64,000 nucleotides of DNA, from NCBI RefSeq assembly GCF_002270415.1, contig NZ_NNRI01000015.1, positions 186,001 to 250,000 on the forward strand, given 5' to 3'. Under the pieces are notes generated by a model. That model worked only from the letters and a program-made list of their open reading frames with translations. It was not told the origin of the DNA and did not search any database. Position numbers and translations under genes: made by a program. Shown piece by piece: positions 27,614-35,631 of the stretch. The DNA is from Mesorhizobium sophorae (lineage in GTDB: Bacteria; Pseudomonadota; Alphaproteobacteria; Rhizobiales; Rhizobiaceae). Numbering within the stretch: the first letter of the stretch is position 1; the number at the start of each line of letters is the position of its first letter.

Positions 27614-28330
27614 TCAGTCCGGATTGACGATGCTTTCGACCAGTCCGGGCAGTTGTCCGAGATCGGATATCTCACGGAAGCGTGGCTCGGTCACCGGAGC
27701 CTCGACATGCTCAAGCACCCAGGTGAGTTCATGCGGCACGTGGACACCCCAACCACCGGCCTCGATGGCCGGCACCACGTCCGACTTCAGCGAATTGCCG
27801 ACCATCATGCTTCTTGCCGGGCCATCGCCGTGGCGGCTGAAGAGGCGGGCATAGGTGGCGGCACTCTTGTCGCTGACGATCTCGATCGCATCGAACAGAT
27901 CTCCGAGGCCTGATCCAGCCAGCTTGCGCTCCTGGTCGAAGAGGTCGCCCTTGGTGATCAGCACAAGGCGGAATGCGCCGGCAAGCTTCTGGATCGTCTC
28001 GCGCGCATGCGGCAGTGCCTCGATCGGATGGCTCAGCATCTCGCGGCCGGCATCGAGAATTTCTGAAATCACCGAAGCCGGCACACGGCCTTGCGTGACC
28101 TCGATCGCCGTTTCGATCATCGACAGCGTAAATCCCTTGATGCCGAAGCCATAGACGGCAAGGTTGCGTCTTTCGGCCTCCAGCAATCGTGCCGAGATGT
28201 GCTCGGCTTCGCCATGATCGGCAAGCATGGCGGCAAAGCGCTTCTCCGTCATGCGGAAGAACTGCTCGTTTTGCCAGAGCGTGTCGTCGGCATCGAAGCC
28301 GATCGTGGTCAATTTGCTGTCGTGCCGCAT
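27614..28330 (-). CDS. HAD-superfamily hydrolase
   Basis: A 238-residue phosphatase-like protein. Motif I is FDADDTLWQN (nucleophile Asp and acid Asp), motif II LITKG, motif III the Lys in IVSDKSA, and motif IV GNSLKSDVVPAIEAG. The helical cap inserted between motifs I and II fits the YjjG/phosphoglycolate-phosphatase-like subgroup. Substrate unknown. The start is set at the ATG 28330 (MRHDSKLTTIGFDADD); the upstream in-frame stretch is made of a DNA tandem repeat and is unlikely to be translated. Convergent with the receiver gene. Confidence 0.85.
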   Translation of the reverse strand: MRHDSKLTTIGFDADDTLWQNEQFFRMTEKRFAAMLADHGEAEHISARLLEAERRNLAVYGFGIKGFTLSMIETAIEVTQGRVPASVISEILDAGREMLSHPIEALPHARETIQKLAGAFRLVLITKGDLFDQERKLAGSGLGDLFDAIEIVSDKSAATYARLFSRHGDGPARSMMVGNSLKSDVVPAIEAGGWGVHVPHELTWVLEHVEAPVTEPRFREISDLGQLPGLVESIVNPD

Positions 28331-28334
28331 GCAA

Positions 28335-28373
28335 AGTCTCGATTGGGATCGGGGTCTCGATTGGGATTGGGAA
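28335..28373. repeat. Short tandem repeat TCTCGATTGGGAT
   Basis: Two copies of GTCTCGATTGGGAT separated by three bases lie just upstream of the HAD gene start. Probably a simple duplication; no role evident. Confidence 0.55.
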
Positions 28374-28486
28374 ACTAAGCCGATTGGCGTGATTTTCAAC
28401 CGTGTTGGCCAATGCCCGACGTGGCTCCCCTTCCCTTCCACAGGGGCGCACGGCTATACTCCACAATCCGCAACCCAATCTGGTGA

Positions 28487-29923
28487 ATGATGCCGCCTGC
28501 AAAAAAGGAAGTCCGTCCGTCGAGCCGCGGAGGACGGGCGCGTACGCCTGCCTTCGTGAAAAACCAACGTGGCGTCAAGAACTGGAAGGAAGCCAGCGCC
28601 TGGCTGGAATGGCGCGGCATCGAGGACATCGAGTGCATCACACCTGACCAGGCCGGCGTCGCACGCGGCAAGATGATGCCATCGAAAAAATTCACCTCCA
28701 ACACCTCGCTGGCACTGCCGTCGGCTGTCTTCATGACGACAATTTCCGGCGGCTATCCCGAGGATGGCAACGGCTTCCACTATCCGGAGGACGATGGCGA
28801 CCTCAAGCTGATGCCGGACCTGTCGACGCTGACGGTAGTGCCCTGGGAAGAGGACCCGACGGCCGCTGTCATCTGCGACCTCGTCCACCAGGACGGACGC
28901 TCTGTCGAGTTCACGCCGCGCAACGTGCTCAGGCGCGTACTTGCCGCCTACGACAAGCGTGGACTGAAGCCGGTGGTGGCGCCCGAGATCGAGTTCTATC
29001 TGGTGCGCAAGAACCCCGATCCGGACTATCCGCTGACGCCACCGGTCGGCCGTTCGGGGCGCGCGATCGGCGGCGGCGCCGGCTATTCGATCGCCGGCGT
29101 CAACGAGTTCGACGAACTGATCGACGACATCTACCATTTCTCCGAGGGCCAGGGCCTGGAGATCGACACGCTGATCCATGAGGAGGGCGCCGGTCAGCTC
29201 GAAATCAACCTGCGCCACGGTGACCCGATCGAGCTGGCCGACCAGGTGTTCATGTTCAAGCGCACCATTCGCGAGGCCGCGCTCAAGCACGAGATCTACG
29301 CCACCTTCATGGCCAAGCCCATCCAGGGGCAGCCGGGCTCGGCCATGCATATCCATCAGTCGATCATCGACAAGAAGACCGGACAGAACATCTTTTCAGC
29401 AGAGGACGGCTCGGAGACCGAAGACTTCTTCCATTTCATCGGCGGCATGCAGAAGCATGTGCCGAACGCGCTGGTGATGTTTGCGCCCTATGTCAATTCC
29501 TACCGCCGGCTGACACAGGCGGCGTCTGCTCCGGTCAACAACAAATGGGGCTACGACAACCGCACCACGGCGTTCCGCGTGCCGCGCTCGGATCCCGCGG
29601 CGCGGCGCGTCGAAAACCGCATCCCCTCCTCCGATGCCAATCCCTATCTGGCGCTGGCGGCATCGCTTGCCTGCGGGCTGATCGGCATCACCAACAAGAT
29701 CAAGGCCGAGCCTCCCGTGCTGACCACCGCCAACGCGGCCGAGATCGACCTGCCGCGCAGCCTGCTCGAAGCCGTCGACCTGTTCGAGGGCGATGAGGAA
29801 CTTTGCGCACTGCTCGGCAAATCCTTCGCCGCGACCTATGCGGCGATCAAGCGGGCGGAATTCGAGACGTTCATGGAAGTGATCAGTCCGTGGGAGCGAG
29901 AGTATCTGTTGCTGAACGTTTAG
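28487..29923 (+). CDS. Glutamine-synthetase-like ligase (gamma-glutamylputrescine synthetase type)
   Basis: A 478-residue member of the glutamine synthetase superfamily. Family blocks: EIEFYLVRK, EEGAGQLEINLRHGDP, metal/glutamate-site SAMHIHQSI, NSYRRL, and the ATP/substrate stretch RVPRSDPAARRVENRIPSSDANPYLALAASLACGL. The protein carries a ~30-residue basic N-terminal extension. Members of this subgroup (PuuA, GlnT) join glutamate to putrescine or other amines. The FAD oxidoreductase downstream and the putrescine transporter 6.5 kb away support a PuuA-like role, but substrate choice is inferred. ATG-ATG at 28487 leaves the exact first codon open. Confidence 0.88.
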   Translation: MMPPAKKEVRPSSRGGRARTPAFVKNQRGVKNWKEASAWLEWRGIEDIECITPDQAGVARGKMMPSKKFTSNTSLALPSAVFMTTISGGYPEDGNGFHYPEDDGDLKLMPDLSTLTVVPWEEDPTAAVICDLVHQDGRSVEFTPRNVLRRVLAAYDKRGLKPVVAPEIEFYLVRKNPDPDYPLTPPVGRSGRAIGGGAGYSIAGVNEFDELIDDIYHFSEGQGLEIDTLIHEEGAGQLEINLRHGDPIELADQVFMFKRTIREAALKHEIYATFMAKPIQGQPGSAMHIHQSIIDKKTGQNIFSAEDGSETEDFFHFIGGMQKHVPNALVMFAPYVNSYRRLTQAASAPVNNKWGYDNRTTAFRVPRSDPAARRVENRIPSSDANPYLALAASLACGLIGITNKIKAEPPVLTTANAAEIDLPRSLLEAVDLFEGDEELCALLGKSFAATYAAIKRAEFETFMEVISPWEREYLLLNV

Positions 29924-29924
29924 C

Positions 29925-29956
29925 GAGTAGGGGAGTAGGGGAGTAGGGGAGTAGGA
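29925..29956 (+). repeat. Left array: four GAGTAGGG units
   Basis: Starts two bases after the TAG stop of the upstream gene. The last unit (GAGTAGGA) provides the AGGA Shine-Dalgarno sequence, seven bases before the ATG at 29960. Confidence 0.97.
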
Positions 29957-29959
29957 ACG

Positions 29960-30328
29960 ATGGTCGAAAAAACAGGTTCCTACAAGGACTTGCTGGTTTG
30001 GCAGCAGGCTATGGACCTTGCGGTAGCGGTTTACGGCGCTACGAAATCCTGGCCTAAAGAAGAACTATATGGACTGACCAGCCAGGTGCGACGCTCTGCA
30101 ACGTCAGTGCCGGCGAACATAGCGGAGGGATATGGCAGAGAAATCCGAGGTTCTTATCAGCAGTTTCTTCGTATAGCTCAAGGATCGCTGAAGGAACTGG
30201 AAACTCAACTTCTGATCGCTGAGCGTATCGGCCTCTCGCCGAAAGCGACGTCAGATCCACTGTTGGCGAGTACCGAGAGTGTGGGAAAGCTTCTTCGACT
30301 TCTAGTCCGCAGACTGTCAGCCGACTAG
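29960..30328 (+). CDS. Four-helix-bundle protein (S23 / rRNA intervening-sequence family)
   Basis: A 122-residue all-helical protein. The opening SYKDLLVWQQAMDLAVAVY and the central signature QVRRSATSVPANIAEGYGR (residues ~42-60) are diagnostic of the S23/IVS family (TIGR02436-type). Relatives are encoded within 23S rRNA intervening sequences, beside diversity-generating retroelements (Avd, which binds nucleic acid) and at scattered loci. The biochemical role of S23 itself is unsettled; RNA binding is likely by analogy to Avd. Base composition is visibly lower in GC than the flanking genes, indicating separate origin. Its stop codon lies five bases before the right repeat array. Confidence 0.93.
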   Translation: MVEKTGSYKDLLVWQQAMDLAVAVYGATKSWPKEELYGLTSQVRRSATSVPANIAEGYGREIRGSYQQFLRIAQGSLKELETQLLIAERIGLSPKATSDPLLASTESVGKLLRLLVRRLSAD

Positions 30329-30332
30329 CCTA

Positions 30333-30358
30333 CCTACTCCCCTACTCCCCTACTCCCC
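30333..30358 (-). repeat. Right array: three inverted GAGTAGGG units
   Basis: CCTACTCC three times then CC, the exact reverse complement of the left array over 26 bp. In RNA it would pair with the left array and cover the ribosome binding site of the enclosed ORF. Confidence 0.97.
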
Positions 30359-30367
30359 TTGAGGATC

Positions 30368-31654
30368 ATGCCCTACCAATCCCCGATCTCTCCCGGCCGT
30401 TCCTGGTATGAGGACACCGCCGGCCCACGGCCGGAATATCCGGCGCTGGATGGCGACAAGACGTGCGATGTCATCATCATCGGCGGTGGTTTCACCGGCC
30501 TGTCGGCGGCTGCTCACCTTGCCAAGGCAGGCACGAATGTCGTGCTGATTGAAGCCTACCGCTTCGGCGATGGCGCCTCCGGGCGCAATGGCGGCCAGCT
30601 CGGTACCGGCCAGCGCGCCTGGGTCGAGGATCTGGAAGCCGAATACGGCCTCTCCCGCGCCAAGGCTTTGTTCGACCTTGCCGAACAGGCTAAGGCGGAT
30701 CTCCTCGAGTTTGCCGCCGCCAACCAGATCGATATCGACTATATGCCGGGCCAACTCTCGGTGGCGCACAAGCCGCGCTATGTCGACGACTACAAGGCGC
30801 ATGCCGAGATCATGGCGAGTCGTTTTTCCTACCCGCATATCTCGTTCATGGATGCCAAGGAGACGGCGGAGCGGCTGGGCTCGACCGCCTATTTCGGCGG
30901 CACGCGCGACACCGGCACCGGCCACATCCACCCGATGAAGCTGGTGATCGGCACCGCGCGGGTGGCGGCGCAAGCCGGCGCGCGGCTGTTCGAGGAGACA
31001 CCATCGACCGGCATCATTTCCAGCGGCGGCAAGGTCAAGGTTTCGACACCGAGAGGCACGCTGACAGCGCAGAAATGCCTGATCGCGGTCAACGCCTATG
31101 GCGGCACGCTTGAGCCGGTGAGTGCCGCGCACATCATGCCGATCGGGTCGTTCATCGGCGCAACGGTGCCGCTGGGCGCGGACTCGACAGTGCTGCCGGG
31201 CGGCGAGGCGGTCGACGATTCCCGCTTCGTCGTGCGCTATTTCCGCAGATCGAAGGACGGGCGGCTGCTGTTCGGCGGACGCGAAGTCTATGGCGTCAAC
31301 GATCCGAAGGACATCCACATCCACATCCGCCGTCAGATCGTCGAACTCTATCCGGCACTCAGGGATGTCGAGATCACGCATGGCTGGGGCGGCTATGTCG
31401 GCATCACAGTGCCGCGAAAGCCGTTCGTGCGCGAAGTGATGCCCAATGTGATCTCGGCCGGCGGCTATTCCGGCCACGGCGTCATGCTGTCGAACTTCTT
31501 CGGCAAGCTCTATGCCGAAACCGTCGCCGGCAACCGCGACCGCCTGAAGCTGATCGAGGATCTGAAGATCCCGTCATTCCCCGGTGGCCGGCGCTTCCGC
31601 GCGCCGCTGCTGTTCCTGGCGCTCAACTGGTTCGCGTTGCGCGACAGGATCTAG
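30368..31654 (+). CDS. FAD-dependent amine oxidoreductase (gamma-glutamylputrescine oxidase-like)
   Basis: A 428-residue DAO-family flavoprotein. The dinucleotide-binding motif VIIIGGGFTGLSAAAHLAKAG is at about residues 37-57, followed by the FAD-contacting GDGASGRNGGQL typical of PuuB/OrdL proteins; the C-terminal HGWGGYVGITVPRKP and GYSGHGVMLSNFFGK blocks match the same group. PuuB oxidises gamma-glutamylputrescine to the aldehyde, releasing ammonia and peroxide. The partner ligase is the next gene upstream. GAGG lies close before the ATG 30368; this ribosome binding site abuts the right repeat array of the inserted cassette. Confidence 0.9.
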   Translation: MPYQSPISPGRSWYEDTAGPRPEYPALDGDKTCDVIIIGGGFTGLSAAAHLAKAGTNVVLIEAYRFGDGASGRNGGQLGTGQRAWVEDLEAEYGLSRAKALFDLAEQAKADLLEFAAANQIDIDYMPGQLSVAHKPRYVDDYKAHAEIMASRFSYPHISFMDAKETAERLGSTAYFGGTRDTGTGHIHPMKLVIGTARVAAQAGARLFEETPSTGIISSGGKVKVSTPRGTLTAQKCLIAVNAYGGTLEPVSAAHIMPIGSFIGATVPLGADSTVLPGGEAVDDSRFVVRYFRRSKDGRLLFGGREVYGVNDPKDIHIHIRRQIVELYPALRDVEITHGWGGYVGITVPRKPFVREVMPNVISAGGYSGHGVMLSNFFGKLYAETVAGNRDRLKLIEDLKIPSFPGGRRFRAPLLFLALNWFALRDRI

Positions 31655-32017
31655 AAACAGTTCTGTCCCGGTGGAATTGGGACGCTATCTGACTTGTTGG
31701 AGCGTGATCTCCAGCGAAAAACCGGATGCCACTTTTCAGGATCGTGCTCCATGCGGAGAGGATCGCTCTCATCTATGTAATATTGTTGTAATATTTGTTG
31801 CCGTAGCGGCACATTGCAGAATCCCATCCAAAGGAGCAGAATCGCCGATGAGGGCGTAGTGATGCCACAATCAGCGATATAAAGATGCCGGTTGTGGGTT
31901 ACTGACGGGGAATTCTGCGGGCTTGCCCGCTTTGATTCTTGGGACTGATGCAGATCTGGCGCCAGGTTCTTGGCGTTTGATCGGAAGAACATCGGCCCGC
32001 TTATGGAGGTGGCAAGA
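31655..32017. other. Intergenic stretch with a RIME-like repeat and an AT-rich part
   Basis: Contains the palindromic repeat 31699-31750, then an AT-rich segment with two near copies of TGTAATATT (around 31776-31800). No gene is supported. The AT-rich part may carry the promoter of the SH3 gene. Confidence 0.5.
31699..31750. repeat. RIME-like palindromic element
   Basis: GGAGCGTGATC at the left pairs with GATCGTGCTCC at the right; the interior holds AAAAACCGG...CCACTTTT as in rhizobial RIME elements. Confidence 0.75.
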
Positions 32018-32884
32018 GTGAGAGAGCCCTTCAGTTTCGGTACGCCGGAACGTCGGCGCTTTGCCATGCAGTTCGGATATGGCATGCGGCCGTCCTTTTG
32101 GCAGGAGGTCCGCTCGAATTCGCATCTGGTGATCGCCGCGATCGGCACCGCCGCACTGCTTGGTGTCGCCGCGGTGGCGCTGTGGCTGGCATTGCCGGCC
32201 AATGACAGGCAAGCGGCGGCGAGCCCCGAGCAGACCATTCCAACCATTCCGGTGAAAACGACCAAAATCGCTCCGGCGGGAGCAACTGTGGCTGCAGCGG
32301 CCGTGCCGCAGGCGGCGCGCAAGTCGGACAAGATTTTGCCGACCGTGGCGGCCGCGCAAGCCACCATACCGGCGCTGCCAGCCAATGATCCGCGTTGGAC
32401 CGGTTCGCAGTCGAAGGCCGCATCCGCTGCCAGTACGCCTGCTCCCGGCCAAGTGGCGAACCAGGCTAAACAGGCACCGGACAAAGCCGCAGTGGCATTC
32501 GCGCAACCTGCAGCCGATAGCGATGCGGCCAGCGAACTTGCCAAGGTTGCCGCCCCCACTCCGCCGGCGGGTAGCCATCCCGATGACGCGAAAACCGCCG
32601 CCATCCCGGCGGTACAGCCGCAAGTGCTGTCGGAGCAGCCCGCAGCGGCTGAAGGCGACGGCAGCCAGGCCAAGTCGAAGCCACGCAAAGTCGAGGCCGC
32701 CGGAACCGGACAGATCCTGCGGGCCGTGACCATGCGTAGCGGCCCGAAGAAGAATGCGGCCGCTATCCTCACGGTGCCAGCCAAAAGCTCGGTGCAAGTG
32801 ATGAGCTGCAAGAAGTGGTGCCAGATCACCTACAACGGCAAGACCGGCTGGATCTACAAGACCTACATCAAGACCGGCGCCTGA
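32018..32884 (+). CDS. Membrane-anchored SH3-domain protein
   Basis: About 288 residues. One membrane span (LVIAAIGTAALLGVAAVALWLAL) lies near residues 35-57, followed by ~150 residues of Ala/Pro-rich linker and a C-terminal bacterial SH3 domain (TMRSGPKKNAAAILTVPAKSSVQVMSCKKWCQITYNGKTGWIYKTYI) with a pair of cysteines. Such proteins usually reach the cell wall through the SH3 part. I chose the GTG at 32018 because GGAGGTGG stands 7 bases before it; in-frame ATG 32003 and TTG 31970 are poorer. Function not known beyond likely envelope binding. Confidence 0.8.
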   Translation: MREPFSFGTPERRRFAMQFGYGMRPSFWQEVRSNSHLVIAAIGTAALLGVAAVALWLALPANDRQAAASPEQTIPTIPVKTTKIAPAGATVAAAAVPQAARKSDKILPTVAAAQATIPALPANDPRWTGSQSKAASAASTPAPGQVANQAKQAPDKAAVAFAQPAADSDAASELAKVAAPTPPAGSHPDDAKTAAIPAVQPQVLSEQPAAAEGDGSQAKSKPRKVEAAGTGQILRAVTMRSGPKKNAAAILTVPAKSSVQVMSCKKWCQITYNGKTGWIYKTYIKTGA

Positions 32885-32890
32885 CGCCTC

Positions 32891-32962
32891 GAGCAATTTC
32901 AGGAAAAGTGTGAAGCGGTTTCCCCGGGAAAAGCGCGTAGCGCTTTCCCTGAGGGAATTGCG
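32891..32962. repeat. RIME-like palindromic element
   Basis: GAGCAATTTCAGG on the left and CCTGAGGGAATTGC on the right frame an inner GGGAAAAGCGCG/CGCTTTCCC arm. It follows the SH3 gene stop and lies between convergent genes. Confidence 0.75.
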
Positions 32963-33033
32963 TCAAGACAAGAGATAGACCCGTCGCCGAAACGCTGCCT
33001 CCGTACCGCATTTTGATTTGCCCATGATCCTTT

Positions 33034-33057
33034 CCGAAAATCGGTACCGATTTTCGG
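33034..33057. repeat. 24-bp perfect palindrome next to an SDR gene
   Basis: CCGAAAATCGGT and its exact mirror complement, preceded by ATGATCCTTT. This is the core of the RIME type with ATGATC ends; it lies 14 bases behind the SDR stop codon. Confidence 0.75.
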
Positions 33058-33070
33058 GGCATTGGCGCTT

Positions 33071-33817
33071 TCAGATGCAGCGTCCGCCGTCCACTTCCAG
33101 CGCCACACCGGTGATGAAGGCGGCTTCATCCGACGCCAACCAGAGTGCGGCGTTGGCGATATCGAGTGGTGTCGAAAGCCGGCCGAGCGGGATCGACGCG
33201 CGGAACTTCTCGCGGATTTCAGGCGTGTCGGCGCCCATGAACTTCTCCAGCATGCCGGTCTCGCCGGCAACCGGGCAGAGGCAGTTGACACGGATGTTCT
33301 TCGGCGCCAGTTCCACCGCCATCGACTTGGTGGCGGTAATCGCCCAGCCCTTCGAGGCATTGTACCAGGTGAGGCCGGGCCGTGGCCGCAGACCGGCGGT
33401 GGAAGCCGTGGTCAGGATGACGCCGCCGCCTTGCCGATCCATGATCGGCACCACGGCGCGTGCGGCGTGATAGATCGCCTTCATGTTGACGGCGGTGATC
33501 AGGTCGAAGGTTTCCTCGTCGACGTTGAGCATGTCGCCGTTGCGATGGGTGTAGCCGGCATTGTTGACCATGATGTCGATGCGGCCGAAGGCGCTCTTGG
33601 CTGCATAGACCATCTCGTCGAATTCGGACCGCAGCGAAACATCGGTCTGGGTCCAGATCGCCGCCTCGCCGATTTCGCTGGCGACACGCTCCGCGCCCTT
33701 GGCGTTGAGGTCGGCGACGACGACCCTGGCGCCCTCCTGCGCAAAGCGCCTGGCGATGCCCTCGCCAAAGCCCGCCGCCGCACCGGTGATGACGGCAACC
33801 TTATTTTCCAGACGCAT
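33071..33817 (-). CDS. Short-chain dehydrogenase/reductase
   Basis: A 248-residue classical SDR. NAD(P) motif TGAAAGFGEG at residues ~10-19, Asp after strand 2 (VVVADLN, favouring NAD), NNAG, the catalytic Ser in TTASTAG and YNASKG (Tyr/Lys), and the VDGG end. It reduces or oxidises an alcohol/ketone of unknown identity. Start set at the ATG 33817 (MRLENKVAVITG) with GGGAA upstream. Runs divergently from zwf across a 345-base gap; no obvious link with it. Confidence 0.9.
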   Translation of the reverse strand: MRLENKVAVITGAAAGFGEGIARRFAQEGARVVVADLNAKGAERVASEIGEAAIWTQTDVSLRSEFDEMVYAAKSAFGRIDIMVNNAGYTHRNGDMLNVDEETFDLITAVNMKAIYHAARAVVPIMDRQGGGVILTTASTAGLRPRPGLTWYNASKGWAITATKSMAVELAPKNIRVNCLCPVAGETGMLEKFMGADTPEIREKFRASIPLGRLSTPLDIANAALWLASDEAAFITGVALEVDGGRCI

Positions 33818-34161
33818 GCTTTTCCCGCTCATGATTGGTAACGTTCGACCGGAGTGCCCGCGGCACATGCAAAGCCACGGCTTCTGACCGGGCCACGACT
33901 TCTAGCCGGGCCACGACCTCTAACCGGCTTGGTCGAAAGATGTGCGGTCATCGCCGATTTCTCCTTTGGCTTTCGCTTCGATCCCGCTCTATGCTGCAAC
34001 TGCGAAGGCTTCCGGGGCCGCGCCTGTCGACAAGCCTCCGAGGTATCGGGCTGTCAAGAGGCAGGCGCAACACTCAGATGTGACACCATGGCACTGGAAA
34101 ATTTAAATCGATTAGATTATATCAGCCGCGTCACAGCGACCGGCGTCAGAGCGGACAGACC
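33818..34161. other. Upstream region of zwf
   Basis: Holds three tandem 18-bp units (33874-33927) and, at about 34090-34125, a markedly AT-rich segment (AAAATTTAAATCGATTAG) that probably includes the zwf promoter and any operator for the operon. No gene supported. Confidence 0.5.
33874..33927. repeat. Three tandem 18-bp repeats
   Basis: Units GCCACGGCTTCTGACCGG, GCCACGACTTCTAGCCGG and GCCACGACCTCTAACCGG follow each other without a gap. Could be a slippage product or spaced binding sites upstream of zwf. Confidence 0.8.
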
Positions 34162-35631
34162 ATGACCAGCCAGATCATCCCCGTCGATCCTTTCGACTTC
34201 ATCATTTTCGGCGGCACCGGCGATCTGTCGGAACGCAAGCTTCTGCCGTCGCTCTACTATCGCCAGCGCGACCATCAGTTCTCCGAGCCGACGCGCATCA
34301 TTGGCACGTCGCGCTCGAAGATGACCGACGAGGAATTCCAGGCCTTCGCCAAACAAGCGATCTCGGACCACGTCAAAGCTGACGATATCGACGCCAAGGA
34401 ACTGAAGACGTTCCTCGCCCGCCTTTCCTACGTCTCGGCCGATGCGACCACAGGCGCCGGCTTCGACAAGCTGAAGAAGGCGATCGGCGATAGCGACCGC
34501 ATCCGCGCTTTCTACCTGGCGGTGGCGCCGGCGCTGTTCGGCGATATCTCGCACAAGCTGAAAGAGCACAAGCTGATCACGCCGAACTCGCGCATCGTGC
34601 TGGAGAAGCCGATCGGCCGCGACCTTGCCTCGGCGCAAGCACTCAACGACCTGGTTGGCGACGATTTCCACGAAAGCCAGATCTTCCGCATCGACCACTA
34701 TCTCGGCAAGGAGACGGTGCAGAATCTGATGGCGCTGCGCTTTGCCAACGCGCTCTACGAGCCACTGTGGAATTCCGCCCATATCGACCACGTGCAGATC
34801 ACCGTGGCCGAGACCGTGGGTCTGGAAGACCGCGTCACCTATTACGACAAGGCCGGCGCGCTGCGCGACATGGTGCAGAATCATATACTGCAGCTGCTGT
34901 GTCTTGTTGCCATGGAAGCGCCGTCGTCGATGGACGCCGACGCGGTGCGCGACGAGAAGCTGAAGGTGCTCAGGGCTCTGAAGCGCATCAACGGCAACGA
35001 GGCGCCCAAGCACACCGTGCGTGGCCAGTACCGCGCCGGCGCCTCGGCGAGCGGCGCTGTGAAGGGCTATGTCGAGGAGCTTGCCCACGACAGCAACACC
35101 GAGACCTTCGTCGCCATCAAGGCCGAGATCGGCACCTGGCGCTGGGCGGGCGTTCCGTTTTATCTGCGGACCGGCAAGCGGCTGGCGACGCGGGTTTCGG
35201 AAATCGTCATCGAGTTCAAGCCGATCCCGCATTCGATCTTCGGCGACAGCGCCGGGCCGATCTTCGCCAATCAGTTGGTCATCCGGCTACAGCCGGACGA
35301 AGGCGTCAAGCAGTTCATCATGATCAAGGATCCGGGTCCGGGCGGCATGCGGCTGCGCCAGATCTCGCTCGACATGAGCTTCGCGCAATCCTTCGACGGC
35401 CGCGCGCCGGACGCCTACGAACGGCTGATCATGGACGTCATCCGTGGCAACCAGACGCTGTTCATGCGTCGCGACGAAGTCGAGGCGGCGTGGAAATGGA
35501 TCGACCCGATCCAGAACGCGTGGGAAAGCGCCAGACAGGAAGCGCAGGGCTACACAGCGGGCACCTGGGGGCCGTCGGCCTCTATTGCACTGATCGAACG
35601 TGACGGGCGGACATGGCACGAGAGCAATTGA
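34162..35631 (+). CDS. zwf: Glucose-6-phosphate 1-dehydrogenase
   Basis: A 489-residue enzyme making 6-phosphogluconolactone and NADPH, the entry to the Entner-Doudoroff and pentose-phosphate routes. The nucleotide motif IIFGGTGDLSERKL is at residues 14-27 and the active-site signature RIDHYLGKE at 176-184 (catalytic His in the DHY). LEKPIGRD and the C-terminal WKWIDPI block are typical. First gene of the zwf-pgl-edd operon: its 3' end overlaps pgl by 19 bases. Confidence 0.97.
   Translation: MTSQIIPVDPFDFIIFGGTGDLSERKLLPSLYYRQRDHQFSEPTRIIGTSRSKMTDEEFQAFAKQAISDHVKADDIDAKELKTFLARLSYVSADATTGAGFDKLKKAIGDSDRIRAFYLAVAPALFGDISHKLKEHKLITPNSRIVLEKPIGRDLASAQALNDLVGDDFHESQIFRIDHYLGKETVQNLMALRFANALYEPLWNSAHIDHVQITVAETVGLEDRVTYYDKAGALRDMVQNHILQLLCLVAMEAPSSMDADAVRDEKLKVLRALKRINGNEAPKHTVRGQYRAGASASGAVKGYVEELAHDSNTETFVAIKAEIGTWRWAGVPFYLRTGKRLATRVSEIVIEFKPIPHSIFGDSAGPIFANQLVIRLQPDEGVKQFIMIKDPGPGGMRLRQISLDMSFAQSFDGRAPDAYERLIMDVIRGNQTLFMRRDEVEAAWKWIDPIQNAWESARQEAQGYTAGTWGPSASIALIERDGRTWHESN

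Larger units (their letters stand above)
29924..30359. mobile_element. S23-type cassette with inverted arrays of GAGTAGGG repeats
   Basis: A ~435-bp unit inserted in the junction between the puuA-like and puuB-like genes. The left end has four tandem 8-bp repeats GAGTAGGG (29925-29956, the last ending A), the right end three copies of the reverse complement CCTACTCC (30333-30356). Left 29930-29955 and right 30333-30358 are a perfect 26-bp inverted repeat. The single ORF between them almost fills the unit. Removing the unit leaves about ten bases between the flanking genes, normal operon spacing. The layout equals that of 23S rRNA intervening sequences. No target duplication or transposase is visible, so mobility is inference. 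Confidence 0.7.

Noticed and set aside
29925..30358. GAGTAGGG arrays as a miniature CRISPR
   Set aside because: Units are only 8 bp, contiguous without spacers, and the two arrays are inverted relative to each other; no cas gene is present.
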